DNA of 64,000 nt from Flavobacterium psychroterrae (GTDB taxonomy: Bacteria > Bacteroidota > Bacteroidia > Flavobacteriales > Flavobacteriaceae): NCBI RefSeq assembly GCF_018380615.1, contig NZ_JAGYVZ010000003.1, positions 248,001-312,000 of the forward strand. The letters run 5' to 3'. Each line of letters begins with the position of its first letter. The first letter of the stretch is position 1. Below are positions 44,586 through 54,072 of the stretch, piece after piece. Made by a program: the position numbers and the translations under genes. The notes beneath the pieces are model-generated. The model did not search any database, had not been told where the DNA came from, and was given only the letters and a program-made list of their open reading frames with translations.

Positions 44586-45871
44586 TTCCATTAATAGAAA
44601 AAGATTCTTTAGAACAAATTAAAAATTTTCAAGAGCAGAAATTAGCGGAACTTTTACAATACATAAGCCAGAATTCTCCTTTTTACAAACGACTTTTTGC
44701 GGAACAAAATATTGATATTTCGAAGATTAAAACTCTTGAAGATTTACAGCATTTACCGGTAACTACAAAAGAAGATTTACAAGAATACAACGATGATTTT
44801 TTATGTGTTTCCCAAAATAAAATCATTGATTATGCTTCGACTTCGGGAACTCTTGGCGATCCTGTCACTTTTGGTTTAACCGATTCTGACCTTGACCGAT
44901 TGGCTTATAATGAAGCTATTTCATTTGCCTGCGCCGGAATTACAGAGGGCGATGTTGTACAATTAATGACAACAATCGACAGAAAATTCATGGCTGGTTT
45001 GGCTTATTTTCTTGGATTGCGAAAACTAAAAGTTGGTGTAATTCGTGTTGGTGCCGGAATTCCGGAATTGCAATGGGATTCTATTTTAAAATACAAACCT
45101 TCGTATTTAATTACTGTTCCTTCGTTTTTATTGAAGTTAATTGAATATGCCGAAGCGCACGGAATCGAATATAATAATTCAAGCATAAAAGGCGCAATTT
45201 GCATTGGAGAATCTTTAAGAAATCAGGATTTTTCGATGAATATTTTGTCCAATAAAATCACTGAAAAGTGGAATATTAAGTTGTTTTCGACTTATGCTTC
45301 TACAGAAATGAGCACTGCTTTTACCGAATGTGAACATGGCGTTGGCGGTCATCACCATCCTGAATTGATTATTGTTGAAGTACTTAACGAAAATAATATT
45401 CCTGTAAAAGACGGAGAAATTGGCGAACTTACTTTTACCACTTTAGGGATTGAAGCGATGCCTTTATTACGTTTTAAAACCGGAGATATCGTTCAGCTAC
45501 ACAACAGTCCTTGCGCTTGCGGAAGAAATACGTTGCGTGTTGGTCCGGTTGTTGGGCGTAAAAAACAAATGATTAAATACAAAGGCACAACACTTTATCC
45601 GCCCGCGATGAATGACGTTTTGAGTGGTTTTGACAATATAGAAAATCATATTATCGAAATCTCCACAAACGATTTAGGAACGGATGAAATCGTGATAAAA
45701 ATCGCCGTAAAAAATCAATCTTCTGAATTTTTACAGGAAATAAAAGATCACTTCAGAGCTAAACTAAGAGTTACGCCAAAGATTGAATTCGCCTCAAAAG
45801 AAACTTTGAATCCTTTAGTTTTTAACCCGATGAGTCGAAAACCAATTCGCTTTTTCGACTACAGAGTTTAG
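44582..45871 (+). CDS. PaaK-like adenylate-forming ligase
   Basis: 429 residues of the phenylacetate-CoA ligase type. Seen: the ATP-loop YASTSGTLGDPVTFGLT, FSTYASTEMST, LRFKTGDIVQLH and a Cys pair in SPCACGRNTLRVGPVVGR that often binds zinc in PaaK relatives. It activates an aromatic acid as the acyl-adenylate. Given tyrosine ammonia-lyase in the same cluster, 4-coumarate is the likely substrate, loaded either on CoA or directly on an ACP. It is the last gene of the cluster and is followed by a large hairpin. Confidence 0.9.
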   Translation: MIPLIEKDSLEQIKNFQEQKLAELLQYISQNSPFYKRLFAEQNIDISKIKTLEDLQHLPVTTKEDLQEYNDDFLCVSQNKIIDYASTSGTLGDPVTFGLTDSDLDRLAYNEAISFACAGITEGDVVQLMTTIDRKFMAGLAYFLGLRKLKVGVIRVGAGIPELQWDSILKYKPSYLITVPSFLLKLIEYAEAHGIEYNNSSIKGAICIGESLRNQDFSMNILSNKITEKWNIKLFSTYASTEMSTAFTECEHGVGGHHHPELIIVEVLNENNIPVKDGEIGELTFTTLGIEAMPLLRFKTGDIVQLHNSPCACGRNTLRVGPVVGRKKQMIKYKGTTLYPPAMNDVLSGFDNIENHIIEISTNDLGTDEIVIKIAVKNQSSEFLQEIKDHFRAKLRVTPKIEFASKETLNPLVFNPMSRKPIRFFDYRV

Positions 45872-45890
45872 AAAAAAGGGACAAAGTTGC

Positions 45891-45962
45891 AAAGGTTCAG
45901 AGGGACAAAGGTTTTTAAATAGCCTGATAAAAACCTTTGAACCTTTGTTACTCTGAACCTTT
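45891..45962 (+). terminator. Large inverted repeat at the end of the pigment cluster
   Basis: AAAGGTTCAGAG (45891-45902) pairs with CTCTGAACCTTT (45951-45962), and CAAAGGTTTTTA (45906-45917) with TAAAAACCTTTG (45928-45939). Together they give a 72-base hairpin. There is no long T-run, so it may stabilise the 3' end rather than terminate alone. Confidence 0.7.
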
Positions 45963-45996
45963 GAACCTCATATCACGTCAATTCGAGGAAAAGTTG

Positions 45997-46004
45997 TAAT
46001 TTTG
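45997..46004 (+). promoter_or_regulatory. dusB -7 promoter box
   Basis: TAATTTTG matches TAnnTTTG 16 bases ahead of ATG 46020. It overlaps an upstream in-frame TTG at 46002, so that TTG cannot be the start. -33 element not clear. Confidence 0.55.
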
Positions 46005-46019
46005 CACAAAATATTGAAG

Positions 46020-47012
46020 ATGGTCAAGATTGGCAACATAGAATTACCCGAATTTCCTTTATTACTCGCACCGATGGAAGATGTTAGTGATCCGCCGTTT
46101 CGCAGGTTATGCAAAACGCATGGCGCTGACATGATGTATTCTGAATTTATTTCATCAGAAGGATTGATTCGTGATGCTATAAAAAGTAGAATGAAGCTGG
46201 ATATTTTTGATTACGAACGTCCGGTTGGAATTCAGATTTTTGGTGGAGATGAAGAAGCAATGGCGCTTTCGTCTAAAATTGTTTCTACAGTAAAACCTGA
46301 TTTAGTGGATATTAACTTTGGTTGTCCGGTAAAAAAAGTAGTTTGTAAAGGTGCAGGAGCAGGAGTTCTAAAAGATGTAGATTTGATGGTGCGTTTGACA
46401 AAAGCAGTGATCAGAAGTACAGATTTACCTGTAACAGTAAAAACACGTTTAGGCTGGGATGAAAGCTCTATTAATATTGATGAAGTTGCTGAAAGGCTTC
46501 AGGATATTGGTGTTCAGGCTTTGACGATTCACGCCAGAACCCGCGCACAAATGTATAAAGGCCACGCCGATTGGTCGCATATTGCCCGTGTAAAAAATAA
46601 CCCAAGAATTACCATGCCTATTTTTGGAAATGGTGATATCGACAGCCCTGAAAAAGCATTAAAATATAAAAACGAATATGGTATCGACGGGATCATGATT
46701 GGTCGTGCCGCAATTGGTTATCCGTGGATTTTTAATGAAATCAAGCATTATTTTAAAACCGGTGAGCACTTACCTGCTCCAACAGTTACTGATCGTGTAG
46801 AAGCCGCCAGAAACCATCTTATGTGGTCGATGGAATGGAAAGGTGAACGCCTTGGAATTGTTGAAATGCGTCGTCATTATACCAATTATTTTAAAGGAAT
46901 TCATTCGTTTAAAGAATACAAACAAAAACTGGTTACGACTGATGAGCCTGAAAATTTGTTTGCTATTATGAAAGAGATAGAACAGGTTTATGCTGGGTAT
47001 GAATTTGTTTAA
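46020..47012 (+). CDS. dusB: tRNA-dihydrouridine synthase
   Basis: 330 residues, FMN TIM-barrel. Reduces specific uridines in the D-loop of tRNA. Motifs: LAPMEDVSDPPFRRLCKTHGAD at the N-terminus, INFGCPVKKVVCKGAGA with the catalytic Cys, LTIHARTRAQMYKGHADW and GNGDIDSPE and GIMIGRAAIGYPWIF, all DusB-type. ATG 46020 is chosen because the promoter box overlaps the longer start. Single-gene unit, ending in a palindrome and a terminator. Confidence 0.95.
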   Translation: MVKIGNIELPEFPLLLAPMEDVSDPPFRRLCKTHGADMMYSEFISSEGLIRDAIKSRMKLDIFDYERPVGIQIFGGDEEAMALSSKIVSTVKPDLVDINFGCPVKKVVCKGAGAGVLKDVDLMVRLTKAVIRSTDLPVTVKTRLGWDESSINIDEVAERLQDIGVQALTIHARTRAQMYKGHADWSHIARVKNNPRITMPIFGNGDIDSPEKALKYKNEYGIDGIMIGRAAIGYPWIFNEIKHYFKTGEHLPAPTVTDRVEAARNHLMWSMEWKGERLGIVEMRRHYTNYFKGIHSFKEYKQKLVTTDEPENLFAIMKEIEQVYAGYEFV

Positions 47013-47024
47013 AAAATTATAGAT

Positions 47025-47059
47025 AATCTTTGTCAAAATTTTAAATTTTGACAAAGATT
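47025..47059. repeat. Perfect 17-bp palindrome after dusB
   Basis: AATCTTTGTCAAAATTT (47025-47041) is the perfect reverse complement of 47043-47059 with one base between. It lies 12 bases after dusB and just before the terminator at 47067-47097. Confidence 0.88.
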
Positions 47060-47066
47060 TAAATGC

Positions 47067-47098
47067 AAAAAGACCTTCAGTTTCTGAAGGTCTTTTTT
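47067..47098. terminator. Bidirectional terminator between dusB and MATE gene
   Basis: AAAAAGACCTTCAG (47067-47080), loop TTT, CTGAAGGTCTTTTT (47084-47097). A-run on one side and T-run on the other, so it can serve both convergent genes. Confidence 0.94.
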
Positions 47099-47106
47099 AT
47101 AATGGA

Positions 47107-48531
47107 TTATACTTGAATACGTTTCCACTTACCTCTCTTATAGAAGAAAATACTTGCCAGTGTTATAGCTGTTTCTGCTACTGGAATTGCTATAAAAACA
47201 CCTTTTGGCCCCATATTAAAATGTTTCGCCAAAACATATGCTAACGGAATTTGGAACAACCAAAAACCAAAGAAATTAATTCCTGTTGGCGTCCAGGTAT
47301 CTCCTGCTCCGTTGAATGTGTTTATTAAAACCATTCCTATTCCGTAAAAGATAAATCCTACGCTCATAATTTGTAACGCTTCAACCGCAATTGTTTTTAC
47401 TAATTCATCATTGGTAAAAAAGGATACAATATATTTTCCTAAACATAATGTAATCAACATTATTGTCGCCATAAAAATCACATTGTATCTGGCCGTTGTG
47501 TAAACTGATTTTTCGGCGCGATCGATTTGTTTTGCGCCTAAATTTTGTCCAACTAAAGTTGCTGCTGCATTACTTAATCCCCAGGCCGGAAGAATAAAAA
47601 ACATCATAATTCTAAGTGCAGTCTGATATCCTGCTGATCCATGATCTCCTCCCGTTGTAGCAACTAGTTGTGCCAGAAAAATCCAACTACAAGATGCAAT
47701 TACGAATTGTAAAACTCCCGGAGCAGCTATTTTAACCAATGCTTTTATCTGTTTGAAATCTGGAATGAAATAAGAAATTTTAATTTTCAAGACTCCATTT
47801 CCAAAAAACAAATGGTACAATTGGTATAACACTCCAGTGCTTCTTCCTAAAGTTGTGGCAATGGCTGCACCTGTTAATCCGAAAGCAGGAATTGGCCCGA
47901 AGCCATTAATGAATATTGGACATAGGATGATATTACAAATATTGGCTAACCAAAGACTTTTCATTGCAATTGCTGCATTTCCGGCTCCACGAAATATTCC
48001 GTTAATCAAAAATAAAAGCATGATAACCAGGCTTGAGCCTATCATAATTTGCGTAAAGATGTAACCATGTTCCGCAGCTTCTAAAGATGCACCCATCAAA
48101 ATCAGAATTTCTTTAGCATAAATAACTCCCAGTATACTGATTACGCTGATTATTAAAAACGCTACTATAATAGCTTGCATTCCTGCTTTTGCTGCAACAA
48201 CAGGATCTTTTTCACCTATTCGTCGTGCAACAACTGCGGTTGCTGCCATACTCATCCCAATTGCTACAGAATATATTATAGTAAGTACAGATTCTGTCAA
48301 ACCAACTGTTTGAATGGCAAAGCTGCTATGTTCTAAATGTCCGACGAAATATAAATCAACTAAAGCAAAAACGGATTCCATCATCATTTCTAAAACCATT
48401 GGAATGGCTAATAGAATAACTGCTTTTTTGATGCTTCCTGCGGTATAATCAAAAGATTCATCTCCTTTGATTGCTTGTTTTAAAGTGGTATAAATTTTAG
48501 AAAATAAACTTTTCTGTATTGTTTCTGTCAT
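47107..48531 (-). CDS. MATE family efflux transporter
   Basis: 474 residues with 12 membrane spans in two similar halves. Typical MATE patterns: AIPMVLEMMMESVFALVDLYFVGHL in the first half, GAGNAAIAMKSLWLANI in the middle and FNGAGDTWTPTGINFFGFWL in the second half. Exports drugs or other cations in exchange for H+ or Na+. Stands alone with a terminator after it; its partner regulator is not visible. Substrate cannot be predicted. Confidence 0.93.
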   Translation of the reverse strand: MTETIQKSLFSKIYTTLKQAIKGDESFDYTAGSIKKAVILLAIPMVLEMMMESVFALVDLYFVGHLEHSSFAIQTVGLTESVLTIIYSVAIGMSMAATAVVARRIGEKDPVVAAKAGMQAIIVAFLIISVISILGVIYAKEILILMGASLEAAEHGYIFTQIMIGSSLVIMLLFLINGIFRGAGNAAIAMKSLWLANICNIILCPIFINGFGPIPAFGLTGAAIATTLGRSTGVLYQLYHLFFGNGVLKIKISYFIPDFKQIKALVKIAAPGVLQFVIASCSWIFLAQLVATTGGDHGSAGYQTALRIMMFFILPAWGLSNAAATLVGQNLGAKQIDRAEKSVYTTARYNVIFMATIMLITLCLGKYIVSFFTNDELVKTIAVEALQIMSVGFIFYGIGMVLINTFNGAGDTWTPTGINFFGFWLFQIPLAYVLAKHFNMGPKGVFIAIPVAETAITLASIFFYKRGKWKRIQV

Positions 48532-48704
48532 GATGTGTTAGGATAAATGATGAAATTGGCTCAGATAAAATCATCTGAACTGAAGAGAAATAAACGTAAG
48601 TATCCTAATTATTCAAAGAAAATAAAATAGGATTAGGCAGAAACAATCATACTCTTTAGTTTTTTAAGAGCATAAATATAAGTAATATTTTTTAGGGAGA
48701 AATA

Positions 48705-49904
48705 TTAATCTAATAACTTTTTGCTTACTCTGCTGCTGGCAATTAGAGAAGCTACAAAACCAAGTGTTACAATGGTTCCCATAACTATAAGTACGTTTTC
48801 AAGATTGAAAACTACCGGATAAGCTAATGTTGGCGTAAGCATAATCAAGTTAAAATGCTGCTGAATTACGACTAAAACAATACCTAATATAAGCCCAATT
48901 ATGCCTCCAAAAACACTTAACAATGTTCCTTGCAACAGGAATATTTTTCGCAAACTATTGATTTCTGTTCCAAGATTAAAAAGGGTTTTTAAGTTTCCTT
49001 TCTTTTCTAAAATCATCATAATTAATGCTCCAACTAAATTAAAAAGTGCCACAATTATTACTAAAGTAAAAATCAGGTAAACCACTATATTTTCGGTATT
49101 GAGCATTTTATATAAAGACTCGTTAAGTTGTGCTCTGTTTTTTAATGTAATTTTGTTTTTGAAAATTGTTTTTAGCTGGGAACTAACTGCATTTTCATTG
49201 GCATTTTCATTCAGTTTAAATTCGATTCCTGAAATTTGATTGGGTTTGTACATTAATAATTCCTGTGCTAAACCCAAATCTGCAAACACGTATTTTGAAT
49301 CTAAATCTTCACTGATCGAATAAATTCCTACTGGTAAAACTTCTGTTTTATTAAAAGCTTCGTCGGGATTTTCAATTGCTCCTTTTCCTGGTTTAGGTGC
49401 AAATATTTGTAATGGATTTTCAAAATCAAGAATTCCCATCGAAAAATCCTGAGCAATTCCGTAACCAATTACAACCTGATAGGTATCTGGTTTTAACCAA
49501 TCTCCGTTAAAAAGTTTTTTCTTGATATTGTTAACTACAGGATAATTTGTGTCAACTCCTTTTAAGTAAGTAACTTGCTGTTTGTCTTTAAATAAAAACA
49601 AAACACGCTCTTCGATAATTTTGGTGTATGAAGCTACGCCTTCAATTTTTTTAATTTCATTTTGTTGTTCCGGCGAAATTAAAAATGATTTTCCATAGGT
49701 ACTTGTGATTTTTAAATCGGGATCAATTTCGTTTGTGAACGAAAGACTAAAAACCTTCAATCCGCTAAAAACGGATAAAACCACAAACAAAGCCATTGTG
49801 CCAACAATAATTCCCATGCTGGCAATGCGATTAATAATATTGATAGCATTGTTTTTACTTCTGCTAAAAATATAACGTTTGGCTATGTAAAGTGGGAAAT
49901 TCAA
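48705..49904 (-). CDS. LolC/E-like ABC transporter permease (FtsX-type)
   Basis: 399 residues. One N-terminal span (about 25-50, NIINRIASMGIIVGTMALFVVLSVFSG), a large periplasmic domain (about 55-265), then three spans. This is the MacB/LolE arrangement. It likely takes part in lipoprotein release from the inner membrane, with an ATPase encoded elsewhere. It begins 1 base after the rbfA stop, an arrangement common in Flavobacteriaceae. Confidence 0.88.
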   Translation of the reverse strand: MNFPLYIAKRYIFSRSKNNAINIINRIASMGIIVGTMALFVVLSVFSGLKVFSLSFTNEIDPDLKITSTYGKSFLISPEQQNEIKKIEGVASYTKIIEERVLFLFKDKQQVTYLKGVDTNYPVVNNIKKKLFNGDWLKPDTYQVVIGYGIAQDFSMGILDFENPLQIFAPKPGKGAIENPDEAFNKTEVLPVGIYSISEDLDSKYVFADLGLAQELLMYKPNQISGIEFKLNENANENAVSSQLKTIFKNKITLKNRAQLNESLYKMLNTENIVVYLIFTLVIIVALFNLVGALIMMILEKKGNLKTLFNLGTEINSLRKIFLLQGTLLSVFGGIIGLILGIVLVVIQQHFNLIMLTPTLAYPVVFNLENVLIVMGTIVTLGFVASLIASSRVSKKLLD

Positions 49905-49905
49905 T

Positions 49906-50298
49906 TTATGATTTTCTTCTTTTATCTAAAAGATCACGGTTTTCAATTGGGTTTTCTCTGTTTGATAAAGCGTTATCAATTTTTTCGATATAATCTAATG
50001 AGTCATCGATAAAAAACACCAAATTTGGTACGCGACGCAATTGTAAACGTACACGTTGTGATAAATCGTGTTTGATTAAAGTACTGTTTGATTTTATGCC
50101 TTCTAAAGTTTCTTTGGCTTTCTCCTGAGGAAAAATGCTCAAATAAACTGTTGCCACAGATAAATCTGAAGTAACACTAACTTTGGATACGGAAATTACC
50201 AAATTATTAATTCCGTTTTTTCTCACTTCACCTTGCAAAATATCAACCAAATCTTTTTGGATGACACCGCCTATTTTTTTCTGTCTATTTGTTTCCAT
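49906..50298 (-). CDS. rbfA: Ribosome-binding factor A
   Basis: 130 residues. Binds the 30S precursor and helps 16S rRNA 5'-end maturation. KH-type fold with the family's N-terminal QKKIGGVIQKDLVDILQ, LVISVSKVSVTSDLSVATVYLS and LIKHDLSQRVRLQLRRVPNLVFFIDDSLDY. The -7 box lies only 4 bases ahead of the start, so the message may be leaderless. Confidence 0.95.
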   Translation of the reverse strand: METNRQKKIGGVIQKDLVDILQGEVRKNGINNLVISVSKVSVTSDLSVATVYLSIFPQEKAKETLEGIKSNSTLIKHDLSQRVRLQLRRVPNLVFFIDDSLDYIEKIDNALSNRENPIENRDLLDKRRKS

Positions 50299-50302
50299 TG
50301 TG

Positions 50303-50310
50303 CAAAAATA
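50303..50310 (-). promoter_or_regulatory. rbfA -7 promoter box, start-proximal
   Basis: On the minus strand TATTTTTG (plus-strand CAAAAATA) ends 4 bases before the rbfA ATG. If used, transcription starts at or within a few bases of the start codon. A TTG lies 22 bases farther up (50333-50335). Confidence 0.5.
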
Positions 50311-50355
50311 CTATTTTAAAATTCAAACCATACAATTTCAATATGATTAATCACA

Positions 50356-50383
50356 AAAAAGGGAGCTAATTAGCTCCCTTTTT
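50356..50383 (-). terminator. Terminator after EnvC-like gene
   Basis: AAAAAGGGAGCTAA|TTAGCTCCCTTTTT is a perfect 28-base palindrome, T-rich at the 3' end on the minus strand, 18 bases after the EnvC-like stop. Confidence 0.93.
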
Positions 50384-50401
50384 ATTACCGGTTTTGCAAA
50401 T

Positions 50402-51682
50402 TTATCTGTTTTGTAACCATCCTTCCGGATTGTTATTACTTGTGTTTTGAAGAATCAAAAACTTAATAATTGTTTTTCCTGTGTCTCCGCTTGTTCTTAC
50501 TTTTCCAATAACTTGTTTCACTTTTACTTTATCACCCTGGTCAACAGATACCTGACTTAGGTTTTGATATACTGTAAAGTAATCTCCGTGTTGAATAAAA
50601 ACAGCTCTGTTTACTGGTGACAACGCGATAACTTTTGATACTACTCCTTCAAATACGGCACGCGCACTTGCTCCTTGTTCTGTAGTAATCTCTACTCCGG
50701 AATTATGAACAGTCAGCGTTGGATATAGTGGATGTGGCTGATCTCCGTAGCCAAGCGATATAAATCCTTTTTCTACGGGCCAAGGCAGTTTTCCTCTGTT
50801 TGCTTTAAAATCGGCTGCTAAAATTTTACCTTCCGGGGTTAATGTAATTCTATCTGATGAATAACTTTTAGGTGCTGCCGCCTCTGCTTTATCTGCTTCG
50901 CTGGCTTTACCTTCGGCGATTCTTTTACGTCTTTCTTCTTCAGCTCTTTGATTCGCTAATCTAATTTGTTCACGGATAAGATCCTTAATTTTAGAATCGA
51001 TTCTTCTCGATTCCTGCTGTTTAGATTTTGTATCTGCAATAATTTTATTTTTATCTTTTTTAAGAGAATTAACAATCTTTTGCTGTTCTTGCTTTTCAAC
51101 TTCTAAGCTTTGTTTTTCTTTTTGATTTTCGGCAATAATTTTTTTCTTAACGCTTCTCTGCCCATCTAATCTTGCATTATAATCTACTAATTCTGCTGTT
51201 TTAGATTGAATTTCTAAACCTTGATTTTTTCTAAAATTGGTATATTGTTTTAAATATTGTGCTCTTTTGTAGGCTTGTAAAAAGCTTTCTGAAGATAAAA
51301 TAAACATGGCTCTGCTTTGCTCTGATCTACTTTTGTATGATTTTAAAATCATTTTTGCATAATCTGCTTTAAGTACTGCCAATTCTTTTTTTAGTTTATT
51401 AACCTTCACTTGGTTAATATACATATCATTGCTTAAAAGTTTTTCTTGTTTTGCCGTAGTATTAATCAGTTTCTCTTTCAGTTTGATTTTATTCGCCTGA
51501 ATTAAAAATACGTTTACTGCTGATTTTTCTTTCTTCTTCACAGACTGCAACATTTTTTCGTTGTCTCTAATTTCCTGCTGAATCTGAGCTTTTCGCTGTT
51601 CAAGTTTTTCTTGTTGCGAATCTTGCGCCCACATAAATGTACTGGCACATATAAAAATTAGGCTTAGGAGAAATTTTGGCAT
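50402..51682 (-). CDS. EnvC-like murein hydrolase activator (degenerate M23)
   Basis: 426 residues from ATG 51682 (a TTG at 51703 is less likely because the signal peptide MPKFLLSLIFICASTFMWAQ starts at the ATG). A long coiled coil (about 20-260) precedes a C-terminal LytM/M23 domain. The metal ligands are altered: the HxGxD position reads NSGVE and the HxH position reads YQNL, so it is probably not an active peptidase. EnvC and its relatives activate cell-wall amidases during division. Starts 23 bases after the DUF4292 gene. Confidence 0.9.
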   Translation of the reverse strand: MPKFLLSLIFICASTFMWAQDSQQEKLEQRKAQIQQEIRDNEKMLQSVKKKEKSAVNVFLIQANKIKLKEKLINTTAKQEKLLSNDMYINQVKVNKLKKELAVLKADYAKMILKSYKSRSEQSRAMFILSSESFLQAYKRAQYLKQYTNFRKNQGLEIQSKTAELVDYNARLDGQRSVKKKIIAENQKEKQSLEVEKQEQQKIVNSLKKDKNKIIADTKSKQQESRRIDSKIKDLIREQIRLANQRAEEERRKRIAEGKASEADKAEAAAPKSYSSDRITLTPEGKILAADFKANRGKLPWPVEKGFISLGYGDQPHPLYPTLTVHNSGVEITTEQGASARAVFEGVVSKVIALSPVNRAVFIQHGDYFTVYQNLSQVSVDQGDKVKVKQVIGKVRTSGDTGKTIIKFLILQNTSNNNPEGWLQNR

Positions 51683-51705
51683 GTTTATATTTTCTTTTTG
51701 CAAAT

Positions 51706-52494
51706 TTAGTTAATTATAACTTTTTTATAACCACTTGGCACACTATAAGGGAAAGAAAGTTCTTCATTAAATGAAATAGTGTTGTAATTCAAATTAATAT
51801 TGGTTTTCCCCTTTGGCTGAGTTGCATTTATTTCAATACTTGTTGGCAATATTCCCTGATTAAAAACTTTGGTGTCAGCATATGAAATTTCTAACATTCT
51901 GTTTTCAGATGGTTGTGAAATCTCTTCTTTTTGTAACAAATATTTATCCGCATCTAAGTAAAAGGATTTTTTCAGCTTTGCATCTTTTGCATCTTCTAAA
52001 CGAAAAAGATTTTCTACAATTGTTTGTGTATATTTTCCTTTTCTTAAATCATCCAGCGCTTCTCCAACTAATAAGTTCTGAACTTTGCTGTAATCTAATT
52101 CTGTTCCAAGCCATTTACTTAAACTTGTAAAATCACCTTCGTAATATGTACTGTTTATTTTTTCGTAATAACTTACTGTTGTTGGCGTTATCAATGCTTT
52201 TGCCATTGTAATTCCTAAGAAACGAACACTTACTAAAATTTGTTTATCTTTCTCGATTTTAATTTCGGCAGTAACATTCTGACTTTGTTTTTCGTCAACA
52301 TATTTTGCTGCGGCTTTTATGTATAAAGTCGAAAAATCTAATTTATTATCGTAATGTTTTTCTATTGCTTTTTTATCTTCTTTTGCAGCAACTTCAGTAT
52401 TTCCTGCATTATTTTGTACTGCAACAGCTTTTGATTTACACGAAACCACAAAAACCGTTACTACTATTAGTGCTATATATCTTCTCATCTGCAT
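51706..52494 (-). CDS. DUF4292 lipoprotein
   Basis: 262 residues. Lipoprotein signal (VVTVFVVSCKSK, lipobox VVSC). Conserved DUF4292 pattern: YIKAAAKYVDEKQSQNVTAEIKIEKDKQILVS, GITMAKALITPTTVSYYEKINSTYYEGDF and NLNYNTISFNEELSFPYSVPSGY. The beta-rich fold suggests lipid or lipoprotein binding at the outer membrane, a LolB-like idea that is not proven. Sits between the TPR and EnvC-like genes in one operon. Confidence 0.88.
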   Translation of the reverse strand: MQMRRYIALIVVTVFVVSCKSKAVAVQNNAGNTEVAAKEDKKAIEKHYDNKLDFSTLYIKAAAKYVDEKQSQNVTAEIKIEKDKQILVSVRFLGITMAKALITPTTVSYYEKINSTYYEGDFTSLSKWLGTELDYSKVQNLLVGEALDDLRKGKYTQTIVENLFRLEDAKDAKLKKSFYLDADKYLLQKEEISQPSENRMLEISYADTKVFNQGILPTSIEINATQPKGKTNINLNYNTISFNEELSFPYSVPSGYKKVIIN

Positions 52495-52502
52495 TTAGTC
52501 TT

Positions 52503-53855
52503 TTATTTTTTTTTCTTTAATAATTCATTTGCCTTCAAAAAGTATTCCTCTTTTTTCTTTGCGTCTCCTAAACCATTATAAGATTCTCCTAATTGTATAT
52601 TAAAATTTGCTTCGAGCGTTTTATCATCAACTACATAATCAAGTCCCATTTCTAAAAAGGTTTTTGCATTTTTAAATTGTTTTAATTGATTGTTTCCTAA
52701 TCCTGCATAATAATAAAATTGTGGCTGACTTGGATAAACTTCAATCATATTCATGGCTCTTTTTGTCATTGGCTCAAATTGTTTTGCTTGTGTATAAGCT
52801 TCAAGCAACAACAAATTTGTTTCGCGATCTGTATCTGAATTTGCTTTTAAATCTTTCTCATAATATTTAATCGCATTCTCAAACTGACCTTTACTGTGAT
52901 AAAATTTACCAATTTCTTTTGCAACATCTACATCTTTATCATTATCAAAATAGGCGATTGCTTTTTCTAAATCCGGAGCGTATTGCGGATTTTTATTCAC
53001 ATAAATCAAGAACTCATTTAAGGTTCTGTGTTTTATTTTTGAATCAATTTTTGAACTCGACAAAATTACATTCATCGATTTAATTGCTTTATCAGCTTGA
53101 TTTGAATCTAAGTATACTTTGAACATACTTACTTGTCCCCATTCTGAAGTTGGAATTTCCTTTGCCAATTGTTTCGCAACATCTAAAGCTTTATCTGTTT
53201 CATCAGATTTAGAATATAAAAAAATCAGATTTACATAATTCGATTCTTCTTTTGGATGCTGTTTTATCTGATCTATCAGATTTGTAATTTCTGCATTCTG
53301 ATATTTTCCCTGAGATAAAATCTGCAGTTTGTAACGATCACGATCTTCTGATTTTCCGAACTTATCATTCATTTCATTGATCGCCAAAAGCGCTTTGTCA
53401 AATTGATTGGTAATCATGTACAACGAAATCAAATCATCTTTATATTCTTCGTCAAAAACAATAATTTTCTGAATTGTTTCAATTGCTAAAGGATAATTTT
53501 TGGTTTGAAAACTTACATCATAAATTCCTAACCAATACCATTTGTTTTTTGGATCTAACTGAGTTGCTTTTTCAAAAGAATCCTGTGCGCTTTGATATTG
53601 TTTTAAAGAAAGATAATTTTTTCCTAATTCAAAATAAGCGACCGCATCATTTGGTTTTAGCTTTATGCATTTTTCTAATGATACAATGGCTTTATCATAA
53701 TTCTCAATTCCTTTTTGTTTTAATGATTCATAAAAAGAGTCCTGATATTCATCTGTTGCCATAGCGATATCTTCCGGTTCTGTTTGAGCCATTACCGAAA
53801 TTGGATTGCTAAGCAAAACGAAAAATAAAAGTACTATAACTCCTTTTTGTATCAT
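52503..53855 (-). CDS. Secreted TPR-repeat protein
   Basis: 450 residues with a signal peptide (to about residue 23, ISVMAQ). About ten tetratricopeptide repeats, for example AVAYFELGKNYLSLKQYQSA and FENAIKYYEKDLKANSDTD, and a final GESYNGLGDAKKKEEYFLKA. Protein-binding scaffold in the periplasm, likely in envelope assembly together with the DUF4292 lipoprotein 8 bases downstream. Confidence 0.92.
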   Translation of the reverse strand: MIQKGVIVLLFFVLLSNPISVMAQTEPEDIAMATDEYQDSFYESLKQKGIENYDKAIVSLEKCIKLKPNDAVAYFELGKNYLSLKQYQSAQDSFEKATQLDPKNKWYWLGIYDVSFQTKNYPLAIETIQKIIVFDEEYKDDLISLYMITNQFDKALLAINEMNDKFGKSEDRDRYKLQILSQGKYQNAEITNLIDQIKQHPKEESNYVNLIFLYSKSDETDKALDVAKQLAKEIPTSEWGQVSMFKVYLDSNQADKAIKSMNVILSSSKIDSKIKHRTLNEFLIYVNKNPQYAPDLEKAIAYFDNDKDVDVAKEIGKFYHSKGQFENAIKYYEKDLKANSDTDRETNLLLLEAYTQAKQFEPMTKRAMNMIEVYPSQPQFYYYAGLGNNQLKQFKNAKTFLEMGLDYVVDDKTLEANFNIQLGESYNGLGDAKKKEEYFLKANELLKKKK

Positions 53856-53929
53856 CTATTAAATTTAATTATCAAACAAAAACGGATCTCTTTAAACCTG
53901 GATCCGGAATACAAAATACTATAAATTTC

Positions 53930-54029
53930 AACACGAATTTCACTAATTTACACAAATTTTAATGGGTTAATTTAGTTTTTGAAATTAATTTCACAAACTA
54001 AATTAGTGTCAATTCGTGGAATTCGTGTT
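53930..54029. repeat. Inverted repeat, CACGAATT type, between nucleotidyltransferase and TPR genes
   Basis: AACACGAATT (53930-53939) pairs with AATTCGTGTT (54020-54029), and CACTAATTTA (53941-53950) with TAAATTAGTG (53999-54008). Same word family as at 37524-37673. Confidence 0.8.
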
Positions 54030-54072
54030 TGTTTTGTACTTGTTATCCAAGCCTTAACTCTTTAAACTTATA

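Noticed and set aside
48561..48578. Short palindrome TCAGAT/ATCTGA ahead of the MATE gene as an operator
   Set aside because: Only 6-bp arms in an AT-rich gap with no regulator gene nearby; too weak to annotate.
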